64,000 nt of DNA from Burkholderiales bacterium (GCA_016790635.1 JAEUOR010000026.1:1-64000); one strand, 5' to 3'. Shown: positions 33,977 to 43,316, counted from the stretch's first letter. Program-made: numbers and translations. Notes: generated by a model not told the origin, from the sequence alone.

Positions 33977-35071
33977 ATGAAAACCTATCGCATCGCATGC
34001 ATTCCCGGAGACGGCATCGGCAAGGAAGTCATTCCCGCCGGCCAGGAAGTGCTGGCAGCCCTGGCCGCGGCGCGCGGCGACTTCGGCTTCGACTTCGAGA
34101 GCTTCGGCTGGGGCGGCGACTGGTACCGCAGGCACGGCGCAATGATGCCCGCCGACGGCCTCGATGCCTTGCGCAACAAGGACGCGATCCTGTTCGGCTC
34201 GGCCGGCGACCCCGACATCCCGGACCACATCACGCTGTGGGGCCTGCGCCTGAAGATCTGCCAGGGCTTCGATCAGTACGCCAACGTGCGCCCGACGCGC
34301 ATCCTGCCGGGCATCACAACCCCGCTGGCGCGCTGCAAGCCGGAGGACCTGGACTGGGTGATCGTGCGCGAGAACTCCGAGGGCGAGTACGCCGGGGTCG
34401 GCGGCCGCGCGCACCAGGGCCATCCGCTGGAAGTGGCGACCGATGTCTCGATGATGACCCGCGCCGGGGTGGAGCGGGTGCAGCGCTTCGCCTTCAAGCT
34501 CGCGCAGTCGCGCCCGCGCAAGAAGCTCACGGTCATCACCAAGTCCAACGCGCAGCGCCACGCCATGGTCATGTGGGACGAGATCGCGCGCGAAGTCGCA
34601 CGCGACTTCCCCGACGTGAGCTGGGACAAGGAGTTGGTCGACGCCGCCACCGCGCGCATGGTCAACCGCCCCGCCTCGCTGGACACCATCGTCGCCACCA
34701 ACCTGCATGCCGACATCCTCTCGGACCTGGCCGCGGCGCTGGCGGGGAGCCTGGGCATCGCCCCGACCGGCAACCTCGATCCCGAGCGGCGCTACCCGTC
34801 GATGTTCGAACCCATCCACGGCTCGGCCTTCGACATCATGGGGCGCGGCCTGGCCAACCCCATCGGCACCTTCTGGTCCTGCGTGATGATGCTCGAGTAC
34901 CTGGGCGAGGACGCCGCGGCCGCGGCCCTGATGTCGGCCATCGAGTCGGTCACCGCCAACCCCGCGCTGCATACCGGCGACCTGGGCGGCAAGGCGAAGA
35001 CGGTCGACGTGACCAGAGCCGTCATCGATTGCCTGGCTGCGGGTGTCAACGGGAACCGACGCGCGGCCTGA
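33977..35071 (+). CDS. Tartrate/D-malate dehydrogenase-like enzyme (isopropylmalate dehydrogenase family)
   Basis: 364 aa NAD-dependent beta-decarboxylating dehydrogenase. Family signatures: 'RIACIPGDGIGKEVIPAG', substrate arginine region 'LRLKICQGFDQYANVRPTR', 'VIVRENSEGEYAGVGGR', metal-binding Asp residues in 'ATNLHADILSDLAAALAGSLG', and 'MFEPIHGSAFDIMGRGLANP'. The 'LWGLRLKICQGFDQYANVRP' form is typical of tartrate dehydrogenase/D-malate dehydrogenase (TtuC/DmlA) rather than LeuB. It oxidises D-malate or tartrate to pyruvate/oxaloglycolate plus CO2. The divergent LysR gene probably controls it and the downstream Bug gene 40 bases away likely captures its substrate. Confidence 0.9.
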   Translation: MKTYRIACIPGDGIGKEVIPAGQEVLAALAAARGDFGFDFESFGWGGDWYRRHGAMMPADGLDALRNKDAILFGSAGDPDIPDHITLWGLRLKICQGFDQYANVRPTRILPGITTPLARCKPEDLDWVIVRENSEGEYAGVGGRAHQGHPLEVATDVSMMTRAGVERVQRFAFKLAQSRPRKKLTVITKSNAQRHAMVMWDEIAREVARDFPDVSWDKELVDAATARMVNRPASLDTIVATNLHADILSDLAAALAGSLGIAPTGNLDPERRYPSMFEPIHGSAFDIMGRGLANPIGTFWSCVMMLEYLGEDAAAAALMSAIESVTANPALHTGDLGGKAKTVDVTRAVIDCLAAGVNGNRRAA

Positions 35072-35111
35072 TGCCCGCAGCGCTTCGACAATTTCGACAA
35101 GGAGACAAGAC

Positions 35112-36059
35112 ATGAAGCATGCACTCGCAGCAATGGCACTCTCACTCGCCCCGTATCTCGCAGCCGCGCAAGCCTGCCCGGACAAGAACGTCAACTACTG
35201 GCAGGCCTTTCCGCCGGGCGGCGAGTCCGACATCTCTGCGCGCCATCAGCAAGCCGTGCTCAAGAAGAAGTGCCCGGCGATCGAAACCATCGTGCAGTAC
35301 AAGCCCGGCGCCGGCGGTGCGCTGATGTGGACCACGATGAACCAGCTGCCGGCCGACGGACTCAACGTAGTCGGAGTCAACCTGCCGCACATCGTGTTCC
35401 AGCCGATCGAGGGCACGGTGCAGTACAAGACCGAGGACGTAACGCCGGTGTTCTGGTTCCACTACACCCCGGACGCGCTTGTGGTGCACGAGCAAGGCCC
35501 GGTCAAGACCTTTGCCGACTTCCTGAAGACCGCGCGCGCCGACGCCGGCAAGTTCAGCCTGGGCGGCTCGGGCGTCAACTCGGCCAATCACGCGGCCAAC
35601 GAGCGCCTCAACGCGGCCTTCAACGTGAAGACCAACTACATTCCCTTCAAGGGCACCGGCGACATGACCACGGCCGTGCTGGGCCGCCAGGTGGACGGCG
35701 CGATGACCTATACCGCGTTCGCCATCAACAACAAGGGGCGCGTGCGCGCGCTGGCAGTGGCGATGGACAAGCGCCATCCGCTCTTGCCCGACGTGCCGAC
35801 ATTCAAGGAACTCGGCGTCAACTGGGTCGACGGCGCCTACCGCGGCGTGGGCCTGCCGAAATCGGCTTCGCCGGAAACGCGCAAGCGTGTGTCGGACCTG
35901 TGGCGCACGCTCAACAACGAGGCCGAGATGAAGGAGCTCGCCGCCAAGAGCGGCTTCGAGCTTGTGAACATCGGCGTCGAGGAGATGGATGCGTTCATGA
36001 AAGACAAGGCGCGCATCTACACCGACGCTGCCCGCTTGTTGGGGCTGGGCAAGAAATAG
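35112..36059 (+). CDS. Divergent Bug/TctC-like periplasmic solute-binding protein
   Basis: About 315 aa from ATG 35112, with an AAGGAG ribosome binding site and signal peptide 'MKHALAAMALSLAPYLAAAQA'. It keeps the Bug fold hallmarks 'QYKPGAGGALMWTTM', 'YIPFKGTGDMTTAVLG' and 'LLPDVPTFKELGV' but differs at the N-terminus: 'ACPDKNVNYWQAFPPGGESD' and 'KKKCPAIETIV' carry two cysteines that could form a disulfide. It follows the tartrate/malate dehydrogenase gene, so a hydroxy-dicarboxylate ligand is a reasonable guess. Confidence 0.88.
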   Translation: MKHALAAMALSLAPYLAAAQACPDKNVNYWQAFPPGGESDISARHQQAVLKKKCPAIETIVQYKPGAGGALMWTTMNQLPADGLNVVGVNLPHIVFQPIEGTVQYKTEDVTPVFWFHYTPDALVVHEQGPVKTFADFLKTARADAGKFSLGGSGVNSANHAANERLNAAFNVKTNYIPFKGTGDMTTAVLGRQVDGAMTYTAFAINNKGRVRALAVAMDKRHPLLPDVPTFKELGVNWVDGAYRGVGLPKSASPETRKRVSDLWRTLNNEAEMKELAAKSGFELVNIGVEEMDAFMKDKARIYTDAARLLGLGKK

Positions 36060-36175
36060 CCGTTCGGCGCGCTCATTGTCAGTGCAGGAAGGTTCGAGCC
36101 GCGAAAGCATGGTTGAATCGATGCCTTTCGGACTTGACGCATCGCGCCCCGTAGCGATTCGTCTTCGACAAGAGC

Positions 36176-36643
36176 ATGTCCCTGATGCTGCAGATCCACG
36201 CCAGCCGCTGGTTCAACACACAGGAACCGGTCTCGCTGGCAGACCTGCGCGGCCGCGTGGTGGCCGTGCACACCTTCCAGATGCTGTGCCCCGGGTGCGT
36301 ACTGCACGGCCTGCCGCAGGCGACCAAGCTGCACCAGACGTTCTCGCAGGAGCAGCTGGCCGTCGTCGGGCTGCACACGGTGTTCGAGCATCACAGCGTG
36401 ATGGGTGCCGACGCGCTCGAGGCCTTCATCCACGAGTACCGCCTGCGCTTTCCGATCGGCATCGACGAAGCGGATGACGATGGCCCCATCCCCAAGACCA
36501 TGAAGGCCTGGGGCCTGCAGGGCACACCCAGCCTCATCCTTATCGACAAGGAAGGGCGCACGCGCCTCAAGCACTTCGGCCAGATCGACGACATGGCGCT
36601 CGGCGCAGTGGTCGGTGGGCTGATCGGCGAACCCGGGGCCTGA
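36176..36643 (+). CDS. Redoxin (TlpA/AhpC-type thioredoxin-like protein) with CPGC motif
   Basis: 155 aa with a thioredoxin fold: 'LRGRVVAVHTFQMLCPGCVLH' region with Cys38 and Cys41, the cis-proline segment 'WGLQGTPSLILIDKEGR', and a redoxin-type insertion between them. No signal peptide, so it appears cytoplasmic, whereas most TlpA proteins are exported. The start (MSLMLQ) lacks a strong ribosome binding site; a start three codons later is possible. It could be a peroxidase or disulfide reductase. It is the last plus-strand gene before the long minus-strand operon. Confidence 0.83.
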   Translation: MSLMLQIHASRWFNTQEPVSLADLRGRVVAVHTFQMLCPGCVLHGLPQATKLHQTFSQEQLAVVGLHTVFEHHSVMGADALEAFIHEYRLRFPIGIDEADDDGPIPKTMKAWGLQGTPSLILIDKEGRTRLKHFGQIDDMALGAVVGGLIGEPGA

Positions 36644-36646
36644 AGC

Positions 36647-36720
36647 TCAGCCGGTCCCGCCGGGCGGCCCGAGGTATTCGCGCAGCCACGCGGCGCTCTG
36701 CGCCGAGGCGCACGCCCACA
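36647..36720 (-). pseudogene. 3' remnant of a second CoxG-like gene
   Basis: Reading the minus strand to a TGA at 36647 gives a short peptide containing '[18 protein letters not shown]', close to the C-terminus of the CoxG-like protein encoded at 38907-39701 ('[19 protein letters not shown]'). Both end a few residues later. Only about 24 codons survive, and the frame differs from the preceding opine-dehydrogenase-like gene. It looks like the tail of a duplicated or displaced coxG gene whose 5' part was replaced. Confidence 0.5.
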
Positions 36721-36734
36721 GATCAGTGGTTCGA

Positions 36735-37796
36735 TCAGGCAGCCACGCGCCCCGCAAGCCCGGCGAAGGTCTCGCACTCAAGCCTCAGCGCGGCGACAAA
36801 TTCGTTCCCCGCCATGAAATCGCACCCGGCGATCAGGCTTGCGCACTCGATGACCGAGCGCGTCGCCGGCATGTCCACGTGTGCCAGCCGCGCCAACGCA
36901 AGCGAAAACACCAACCCGTAAGGCACGTCTTCGGCCAGGAAGCGCGTGTCGATGTCGGTCGGTCCCGGCGGTCCGCCGCGCTTCGCGTGCAGCTCGGCAG
37001 CGATGCCGGCCAGGGTGTCGGCCGTGGTCGAAAACGATTTGGCGAAGTGCGTCTCCAGCGACCGCACGCGAAGCCCGAACGCTCGTGCCAGCGCGATGCG
37101 CTCCGCGTCCAGGCGCTCGATCACCGCGGCGACCTTTGGGGTCATGTAGTGATATTGCGGCCAGGACTCGGCGCGCTCGATGCGCGTCCAGTTGAAGATC
37201 GCGAGCGGGCCGTGCGCGACCGGGTTGATGTTCGATAGCGTGCTGGCGAGCGGGTTGGCTTCGGCGACGAAGCCGTCGCCGAAAAGCGCCGCGCACGTAT
37301 CGAGCGCGTCCGCCTGCCGCGCCACCGGCAGCACCGACAAGCCGAACTCGACCCGCCGCGTCATGATGCGCACACCGTGATCGCCGTCGCGCCGCGCCGT
37401 GAGCACCGTGGTGCCCAGGCTCATGACGGTCAGGTCGCGCCCGCGGGCACGTGCCGCCTCGAACAGGTATAGCGACGACAGGGAAGCCATGGAACTGACC
37501 AGCACCGCCTGGCCGGAGGCCAGGTGCGGCAACAGCGCGTTCATCACCGCGCGATGGCCGTTGACCGGCACGGCCACGACGAGCACTTCCGCGCCGGCAG
37601 CCAGTTGCGCGGCCGAATCGGCCACGGCAACCGGGCAGCTGGCCTCGAGCACGCCACTGGCGAGCAGCGGTCCCGTGCGCAGCGCCGCGGCAGTATCGCC
37701 GCGCGGCGACCAGATCGTGACCGTGTGGCCGCGCGAGGCCAGCCACGCCGCATAGGCCAGTCCGATGCCGCCGCAACCGGCGATGCCGACCTTCAT
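36735..37796 (-). CDS. NAD(P)-dependent octopine/nopaline (opine) dehydrogenase family protein
   Basis: 353 aa. N-terminal Rossmann motif 'VGIAGCGGIGLAYAAWLASRGH', and the family's C-terminal helical domain beginning near 'ASTLSNINPVAHGPLAIFNW', where the Asn/His residues correspond to the opine dehydrogenase active site. These enzymes reductively couple a 2-oxo acid with an amino acid or reverse that reaction; some relatives are ketopantoate-reductase-like. It is the last gene of the long minus-strand operon, 7 bases after a Bug gene, so it may act on an N-containing metabolite. Confidence 0.82.
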   Translation of the reverse strand: MKVGIAGCGGIGLAYAAWLASRGHTVTIWSPRGDTAAALRTGPLLASGVLEASCPVAVADSAAQLAAGAEVLVVAVPVNGHRAVMNALLPHLASGQAVLVSSMASLSSLYLFEAARARGRDLTVMSLGTTVLTARRDGDHGVRIMTRRVEFGLSVLPVARQADALDTCAALFGDGFVAEANPLASTLSNINPVAHGPLAIFNWTRIERAESWPQYHYMTPKVAAVIERLDAERIALARAFGLRVRSLETHFAKSFSTTADTLAGIAAELHAKRGGPPGPTDIDTRFLAEDVPYGLVFSLALARLAHVDMPATRSVIECASLIAGCDFMAGNEFVAALRLECETFAGLAGRVAA

Positions 37797-37803
37797 GCGT
37801 GTC

Positions 37804-38775
37804 TCATTCGACGCGAATGCCGCCCTGGCGGATCACGCGCTCCCAGCGCGCGTGATCCTCGTCGACGGTGCGCGCCAGTTCGGCGCGACCACCGCAACTC
37901 TGCAGCGCGCCCAGGCCCTTGAAGCGATCGGCGGTCTCCGATGCCCTGCAGACCGCGACCAACTCGGTAGCGAGGCGTTCGAGTCGCTCGACCGGTGTTG
38001 CCGCCGGCGCCATGATGCCCACCCACACCGGCACTTCCAGCCCCTTCATGCCGGCGGCTTCAGCGATGACCGGCGGGTTGCCCAGGCTCGGCATGCGCGC
38101 GGCAGTGAAGGTGGCGAGCACGCGCGCCTTGCCGGCTTCCACCATGCCGTCGATGGAGGCCGCGCTGGTGACGATCAGCGCGACCTGGCCGCCGATCAGG
38201 TCGGTGATGGCCGGTGCCGCCCCCTTGTAAGGCACGTGCAAGAGCTGCACACCGGCCGCCTGGGCGAAGAGTTCGCCGGTCAGGTGCGAGACGGTGGCGT
38301 TGCCGGTGGACGCGTAGGCAACCTGGCGCGGCCGCGCCGCGGCGTCGCGCAGCACCTCGCCGACACTGCGATAGGCGCTCTGCGCGCGCACCGCCAGGGT
38401 CATGGGCGTGTCGGCGATCAGCGCAACGGCCGCGAGATCGCGGCGCGGGACGTACGGCAGCTTGGCGTGCAGATGGGGCGCGATCGTGATCGCGCCGCCG
38501 GTCGCGAGCAACAGCGTGTTGCCGTCCGGAGCTGCCTTGGCGACCGCGTCCGCCGCGATCACCCCGCCGGCGCCGGCGCGGTTGTCGATGAGCACCGTCT
38601 GGCCCAGGCGCGGCGCGAGTCTGTCGGCAAGGGTGCGCCCGATCACATCCTGCGCCCCGCCGGGCGCGAACGGGACGACCAGACGCAAGGGCTTGTCGGA
38701 CTGGGCCAGGACCGGGCTCGTCAAAGCGGCGGCCAGCCATGTGAGCGCAACGGCAAACCGGGAATCGAAGAACAT
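37804..38775 (-). CDS. Bug/TctC family periplasmic solute-binding protein
   Basis: About 323 aa from ATG 38775 (GAAAGG upstream); an in-frame start at 38790 is alternative. Signal peptide 'FAVALTWLAAALTSPVLAQ'. Motifs 'LVVPFAPGGAQDVIGR', 'VLIDNRAGAGGVIAAD', 'HVPYKGAAPAITD', 'MPSLGNPPVIAEAAGMKG' (the last being a variant of the family 'PDVPT' loop). Third Bug gene of the long operon; a 131-base gap separates it from coxG upstream, so an internal promoter is possible. Confidence 0.92.
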   Translation of the reverse strand: MFFDSRFAVALTWLAAALTSPVLAQSDKPLRLVVPFAPGGAQDVIGRTLADRLAPRLGQTVLIDNRAGAGGVIAADAVAKAAPDGNTLLLATGGAITIAPHLHAKLPYVPRRDLAAVALIADTPMTLAVRAQSAYRSVGEVLRDAAARPRQVAYASTGNATVSHLTGELFAQAAGVQLLHVPYKGAAPAITDLIGGQVALIVTSAASIDGMVEAGKARVLATFTAARMPSLGNPPVIAEAAGMKGLEVPVWVGIMAPAATPVERLERLATELVAVCRASETADRFKGLGALQSCGGRAELARTVDEDHARWERVIRQGGIRVE

Positions 38776-38906
38776 CGACGCGCCTTTCACGACAAGCGGG
38801 AACCGACGTCAGTCTACCTGCGCAGCCCCGGTCGGCGTCGCAGTCTCCGAACCCATGCATGGCACGATCCCGCCGTGAGCTGCTGCGCCAGGCCGGTGGT
38901 ACGCGT

Positions 38907-39701
38907 TCAGGGCGCGCTTTTGGCTTGTCCGAGATATTCACGCAGCCACGCCGCGCACTCCGGCGCGCTGGCCTGCGGCCACAACACCGTGACAGTCGCG
39001 TCGCCACGCCGCACTTCGATGGCGATGTCGCCGGGCTGGCGCGAAAGACCTGCCGGGACGAGCCCCAGCAAGCGGGCCAACCAACCGGCGCGGACGGTCG
39101 CGCTGCGCACCGAACCAGGCAGGTTCGGCAGGCCTGTCGAAGCCTCGGGTGCGCCGGGCTGCCACGGCTTCGCGTCCGTCGATTGCGCTGCGGAGCCGGT
39201 CTCGGAAGAGGACGTTCCGGCGGACGCTGGCTGGGAGGTGCCAGCGCTTGCAACCGGCGGCGCCAGGCGCGCCGCCAGGCTGGCGCCAAATTCATCCCAC
39301 AGACGATCGGCCTTGGTCTTCATGACATTCAGGCCAAACGTGCCCAGACGGCCGAGCACGTCCACCTTGACCTGCATGCGCAGGTCGGTGCCGCCATCGG
39401 GCCGCGCCGTCAGGAACATCTCGCTCAGTTGCTTGAACGAGCTCGCCACAGATGCATCCTCGCCGACCCCTTCGCTCTTCAGATACTCCGGCGCGCGCTG
39501 TTCGACGACGTTGGTGCGGATGCGGAATTTCGCGCTGACAAAGGCGATCTTGATCGCCATCACCGAGCGGTACTCGGTCGGGCTCACAACCTCGATGGAC
39601 TGCATGCCCGGCACGCACTGCCCCATGACGACCGGGTCCAGCAGCATGGCCCACACCTTTTCCGGTGTGCCGGGCAGGGTCAGGGACTTGTCAATTTCCA
39701 C
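38907..39701 (-). CDS. coxG: CoxG-like SRPBCC protein
   Basis: 264 aa. Residues 1-150 are the CoxG/SRPBCC domain ('[23 protein letters not shown]', '[21 protein letters not shown]', '[23 protein letters not shown]'), followed by a Ser/Ala/Pro-rich linker of about 55 residues and a short C-terminal region unlike usual CoxG tails ('[19 protein letters not shown]'). CoxG is linked to membrane anchoring or maturation of CO-dehydrogenase-type molybdenum enzymes. The start overlaps the coxS stop by 11 bases, so it belongs to the hydroxylase encoded immediately upstream. Confidence 0.88.
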   Translation of the reverse strand: MEIDKSLTLPGTPEKVWAMLLDPVVMGQCVPGMQSIEVVSPTEYRSVMAIKIAFVSAKFRIRTNVVEQRAPEYLKSEGVGEDASVASSFKQLSEMFLTARPDGGTDLRMQVKVDVLGRLGTFGLNVMKTKADRLWDEFGASLAARLAPPVASAGTSQPASAGTSSSETGSAAQSTDAKPWQPGAPEASTGLPNLPGSVRSATVRAGWLARLLGLVPAGLSRQPGDIAIEVRRGDATVTVLWPQASAPECAAWLREYLGQAKSAP

Positions 39702-40167
39702 GTGATTGTCCTGCCGCGGCCAGCACCGCTTCGACGATGCCGGCGTAACCGGTGCAGCGGCACAGGTTGCCGTCGAGCGCTTCGCGCACTTCGGCCTCGG
39801 TCGGCTTCGGGTTGGCCGCCAGCAACGCGGTGGCCGCCATGAGGAATCCGGGCGTGCAGTAACCGCACTGGAAACCGCCGTGCGCGGCGAAGCTTTGTTG
39901 CAGCGCGTTGAGCTGCCCGCCCTGGGCCAGGCCCTCGACGGTATCCACCCTGGCCCCGCGTGCCTGCACGGCCAGCATCAGGCAGGACTTGACCAGCCGG
40001 CCGTCGACCAGCACCGAACAGGCGCCGCAGACGCCGGTCTCGCAGCCGCGCTTGGTTCCGGTCAGCAACAACTCGTCGCGCAGCAGGTCAGCAAGCAGGC
40101 GCTTGGCCGGCACCTCGACCGCGTGCGCTTCGCCGTTGACGGTCAATTCAATCAAGTGTCTGGCCAA
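39691..40167 (-). CDS. coxS: Molybdenum hydroxylase [2Fe-2S] small subunit (CoxS/XdhC-type)
   Basis: 158 aa. The start is a TTG at 40167, supported by GAGGAG seven bases upstream and by the family-typical first residues '[16 protein letters not shown]'; no ATG is available. The N-terminal plant-type cluster uses Cys42, 47, 50 and 62; the second all-helical cluster uses Cys101, 104, 136 and 138 ('CGYC', 'CRCTGY'). It carries electrons from the molybdenum centre to FAD in the three-subunit hydroxylase made with the next two genes upstream. Confidence 0.92.
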   Translation of the reverse strand: MARHLIELTVNGEAHAVEVPAKRLLADLLRDELLLTGTKRGCETGVCGACSVLVDGRLVKSCLMLAVQARGARVDTVEGLAQGGQLNALQQSFAAHGGFQCGYCTPGFLMAATALLAANPKPTEAEVREALDGNLCRCTGYAGIVEAVLAAAGQSRGN

Positions 40168-40171
40168 GTGT

Positions 40172-41038
40172 CTACTCCTCACCCAAGCCGAAGGCGGCCA
40201 GCAGGGTACGCCGCACGACCACGCGCACCATGGCACGCCGGTAGGTCTCGTCACCGCGCGCATCCGAGACGGCAAATACGTCCTCGGCAGCAGCAGCGGC
40301 CGCCGCCAATATCTGTTCGCGCGTCGCTGCGCGCCCTTCGAGCAGGGCCTCGGCGCGCGGCACGCGCGCGGCGATGGGCACCGAGGCGCCGACGACCACG
40401 CGCACGTCGCGACAGGTGCCGTTCTCGTCGCGCGCCGCGACCGCCGCATTGACCAGCGGTCGATGCTCGGCCGGCGTGCGCAGGAAGCGCGTGTAGCGGC
40501 CGATGAATCCGGCCGCCGGCGGCGGCACGCGCACGGCTACCACCAGTTCATCGGCTTCGAGCGCGGTCGTGTAGTAATCCACCAGGAAGTCGCCCATGGC
40601 GATCACGCGCGTACCGCGCCGGCTGCCGACCTCGATCTGCGCATCGAGCGCCAGCAGGCAGGTGGCGGGGTCGGTCGCGGGATCGGCGTAGCAGAGGTTG
40701 CCGCCGAGCGTCCCCTGGTTGCGGATCTGCGGATTGGCCAGGTGCGCGGCCATCTGCGCCAGCATCGGGTAGTGTTGTTGCACAAGGGGCGCCGCGGCCA
40801 GTTCCGCGTGCAGGGTCAGCGCGCCGATGGAGAGCCCGCGTGCCGGGTCGAACGCGATGCCGCGCAATGCGTCGATCTTCGCCAGCGACACCAGGTGCGT
40901 CGGCGAGAGCAGGCGCTGGCGCAGCGCCAGCAGGAGCGCGGTGCCGCCGGCGTAGGCGCGGCAGTCCTCGCCGTGGCGCGCCATGAGCTCGCTGGCCTCG
41001 GCCACGCTCGACGGTTCGAGGAAGTCGAAGTCACGCAT
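40172..41038 (-). CDS. coxM: Molybdenum hydroxylase FAD-binding medium subunit (CoxM-type)
   Basis: 288 aa. FAD-binding motifs 'YAGGTALLLALRQRL' and 'ANPQIRNQGTLGGNLCYADPATD' are the two signature loops of the CoxM/xanthine dehydrogenase FAD domain, followed by the CO-dehydrogenase flavoprotein C-terminal domain ('YTRFLRTPAEHRPLVNAAVAA'). The gene overlaps the large-subunit stop by 8 bases and is 4 bases from coxS, so the subunits are made together. Confidence 0.93.
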   Translation of the reverse strand: MRDFDFLEPSSVAEASELMARHGEDCRAYAGGTALLLALRQRLLSPTHLVSLAKIDALRGIAFDPARGLSIGALTLHAELAAAPLVQQHYPMLAQMAAHLANPQIRNQGTLGGNLCYADPATDPATCLLALDAQIEVGSRRGTRVIAMGDFLVDYYTTALEADELVVAVRVPPPAAGFIGRYTRFLRTPAEHRPLVNAAVAARDENGTCRDVRVVVGASVPIAARVPRAEALLEGRAATREQILAAAAAAAEDVFAVSDARGDETYRRAMVRVVVRRTLLAAFGLGEE

Positions 41039-43316
41039 GGCCGGCCTCGCGCTTCATCGCCAGCGCGGCGAGAATCTTTTCCGGCGTGATCGGCAGCGCC
41101 GTGATGCGCACGCCGATCGCGTCGTACACGGCGTTGGCGATCGCCGCGGCGCCGGGCACGATCGCGGTCTCGCTCGCCCCCTTGGCGCCCAGGGGGCCGG
41201 TCGGGTCCATGGACTCGACGATGCCGGTGCGGATCATGGGCACGGCGCGCGCCAGCGGCATCGTGTAGTCGGCGAAGTTGCCGTTCATGAGCCGGCCGTT
41301 CTCGTACTGCAGCGATTCGTGCAGGGTCCAGCCGATGGCCTGCACCACCGCGCCGGCGGTCTGGCCGTGGATGGCCATCGGGTTGAGCGCCTTGCCGCAG
41401 TCATCCGAAACGAAGGTGTCGATCACCGTGACCTGGCCGGTCTCGGTATCGACCTCGACCTCGGTGGCCTGCACGGCAAAGGAATGCGCCGGGGCGACGT
41501 TGCCGAAGTACTTGGCGTCGGCCTGCACCGTCGGCGCATCCCACGTGGTCTTGACCTGCAGCCCCTCGCCGCCGTTGCGAAAGATGTGCATGCGCGCCAG
41601 CTCGGCATAGGTGAGCTTGTGCCCCGGCACGCCCTTCAGCCGGACGACGCCATCGACTGCTTCCAGGTCGGCGGGCGCCGCCTCGAGCTTCTCGGCCGCC
41701 AGCGCGACCAGCTTGTCACGCGCCTCGCGCGCGGCACGCACCACGGCGTTGCCGGCGACAATGGTCACGCGCGAAGCGAGCGAGCCGATCGCGAAGGCGG
41801 CAGCGTCGGTGTCCGGCTGCGCCACGGTCACATGCTCGACCGGGATCGACAGCTCGTGCGCGCACAACTGGGCCAGCACGGTGTAGGCGCCCTGGCCCAT
41901 GTCGCATTCGGCGGTCAGGAGCGTGGCGCGCCCGTCCTCGCTGATGCGCAGATGCACGGTCGAGCCGTCCCAGTTGCCGATGGTGCGGTTGCCCGAGACA
42001 TGCATGGCCGCGGCCATGCCGATGCCGCGCCGCTTCACCCCGCCACCCTTGGCACGGGAGCGCCGCGCGTCCCAGTCGACCGCGGACCGCACCTGCTCCA
42101 GGCACTGCAGCATGCCGGTCGAGCCGATCTTCCAGCCGTGCACGCTGGTTTCGCCCTGGCCGATCGCGTTGATGCGGTGCAGGTCCAGCGGATCACGGCC
42201 CAGGCGCGCCGCCAGGTCGTCAAGCGCGCAGTTGAGCGCAAAGCCCATCTGCTGCCCGCCGAAACCGCGAAAGGCGCCGCGCGGCGGGTTGTGGGTGTAG
42301 ACCAGTCGCGCGCGCGTGCGCACGTTCTGGATGCGATGCATGTTGTCGCTGCGCATCGCGGTCACGTACATGACGTGCGCGGTCAGGCCCTGGTAGGCGC
42401 CGCATTCGGCGATGATCTCGACTTCCTTGGCGACGATGCGTCCGTCGGCATCGACGCCCAGCTTCAGGCGCACGCGCTCGGGCACGCTGGCGCGCGCACC
42501 GAGAAAATCGTCGAGCCGGTTGTTGACAAAGCGCACCGGCCGGTCCAGCCGGCTGGCCAGGAAGGCGCAGATGAGGCTGTTGGTCTCTTCCACGATCTTG
42601 CCGCCGAAGCCGCCGCCGGTCACGGCCTGGATCACGCGCACCTTCGAGACCGGCATCTCCAGCGCCTCGGCATAGCGCGCGCGCGCCAGGAACACCGACT
42701 GGGTCGAGGTCCACACCGTGAGCCGACCGTCGCCGCCCATGGCAGCTACGGTCGCCATGGGTTCCAGGTAGCCCGGATACTGCGAGGGCGAGTCGTAGAT
42801 CGCCTCATGAATTGCCGCCGCGCGCGCAAAGCCGCCCTCGACATCGCCGTAGGCGATGTTCATCTCGTAGGCCAGGTTCCTGGTCCCGGCATGCACTTCG
42901 ACGGCGCCTTCGGCCAGCGCGGCGTCAGGGTCGAAGAGCGCGGGCAGTTCCTCGTATTCGACCTCGATCAGATCGATCGCGTCGCGCGCGATGTCTTCGC
43001 TTATCGCAACCACCGCCGCCACTTCCTCGCCGACGTGGCGCACGCGATCCACCGCCAGGATGCGGTGCTCCTTGCGATGCACGCCGGTCAGCTTGACCGG
43101 CGTGTCCGCCCCGGTCACCACCAGTCTGACCCCGGCAAGCGCGCGCGCCCGGGAGGTGTCGATGCGCACGATGCGCGCGTGCGCGTAAGGACTGCGCAAC
43201 ACGCGGGCATGCAGCATGCCGGCCGGCTTCAGGTCGCCGGCGTAGAGCGCCCGGCCGGTCAGCTTTTCGCGCGCGCCGACCTGGGGTGTATCGCGGCCGA
43301 TGCTGGATTCGGACAT
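41031..43316 (-). CDS. coxL: Molybdenum hydroxylase large (molybdopterin cytosine dinucleotide) subunit, xanthine dehydrogenase family
   Basis: 761 aa. 'VGAREKLTGRALYAGDL' and 'HARVLRSPYAHARIVRID' open the aldehyde oxidase/xanthine dehydrogenase a/b hammerhead domain; 'PPRGAFRGFGGQQMGFAL' and 'TGGGFGGKIVEETNS' are cofactor loops; the catalytic Glu716 is in 'LGAKGASETAIVPGAA'. The CO-dehydrogenase signature AYxCSFR is missing, so this is not a form I CO dehydrogenase; it belongs with hydroxylases of N-heteroaromatics, aldehydes or aryl-CoA esters. It is followed by coxM and coxS, the large-medium-small order. Its place behind a Rieske oxygenase suggests an aromatic substrate. Confidence 0.92.
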   Translation of the reverse strand: MSESSIGRDTPQVGAREKLTGRALYAGDLKPAGMLHARVLRSPYAHARIVRIDTSRARALAGVRLVVTGADTPVKLTGVHRKEHRILAVDRVRHVGEEVAAVVAISEDIARDAIDLIEVEYEELPALFDPDAALAEGAVEVHAGTRNLAYEMNIAYGDVEGGFARAAAIHEAIYDSPSQYPGYLEPMATVAAMGGDGRLTVWTSTQSVFLARARYAEALEMPVSKVRVIQAVTGGGFGGKIVEETNSLICAFLASRLDRPVRFVNNRLDDFLGARASVPERVRLKLGVDADGRIVAKEVEIIAECGAYQGLTAHVMYVTAMRSDNMHRIQNVRTRARLVYTHNPPRGAFRGFGGQQMGFALNCALDDLAARLGRDPLDLHRINAIGQGETSVHGWKIGSTGMLQCLEQVRSAVDWDARRSRAKGGGVKRRGIGMAAAMHVSGNRTIGNWDGSTVHLRISEDGRATLLTAECDMGQGAYTVLAQLCAHELSIPVEHVTVAQPDTDAAAFAIGSLASRVTIVAGNAVVRAAREARDKLVALAAEKLEAAPADLEAVDGVVRLKGVPGHKLTYAELARMHIFRNGGEGLQVKTTWDAPTVQADAKYFGNVAPAHSFAVQATEVEVDTETGQVTVIDTFVSDDCGKALNPMAIHGQTAGAVVQAIGWTLHESLQYENGRLMNGNFADYTMPLARAVPMIRTGIVESMDPTGPLGAKGASETAIVPGAAAIANAVYDAIGVRITALPITPEKILAALAMKREAGHA

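Noticed and set aside
38907-43316. CO dehydrogenase (CoxMSL) as the identity of the molybdenum enzyme.
   Set aside because: The large subunit lacks the AYxCSFR active-site loop of form I CO dehydrogenase, and the gene order and neighbours fit an aromatic hydroxylase. The cox symbols are used only for family resemblance.
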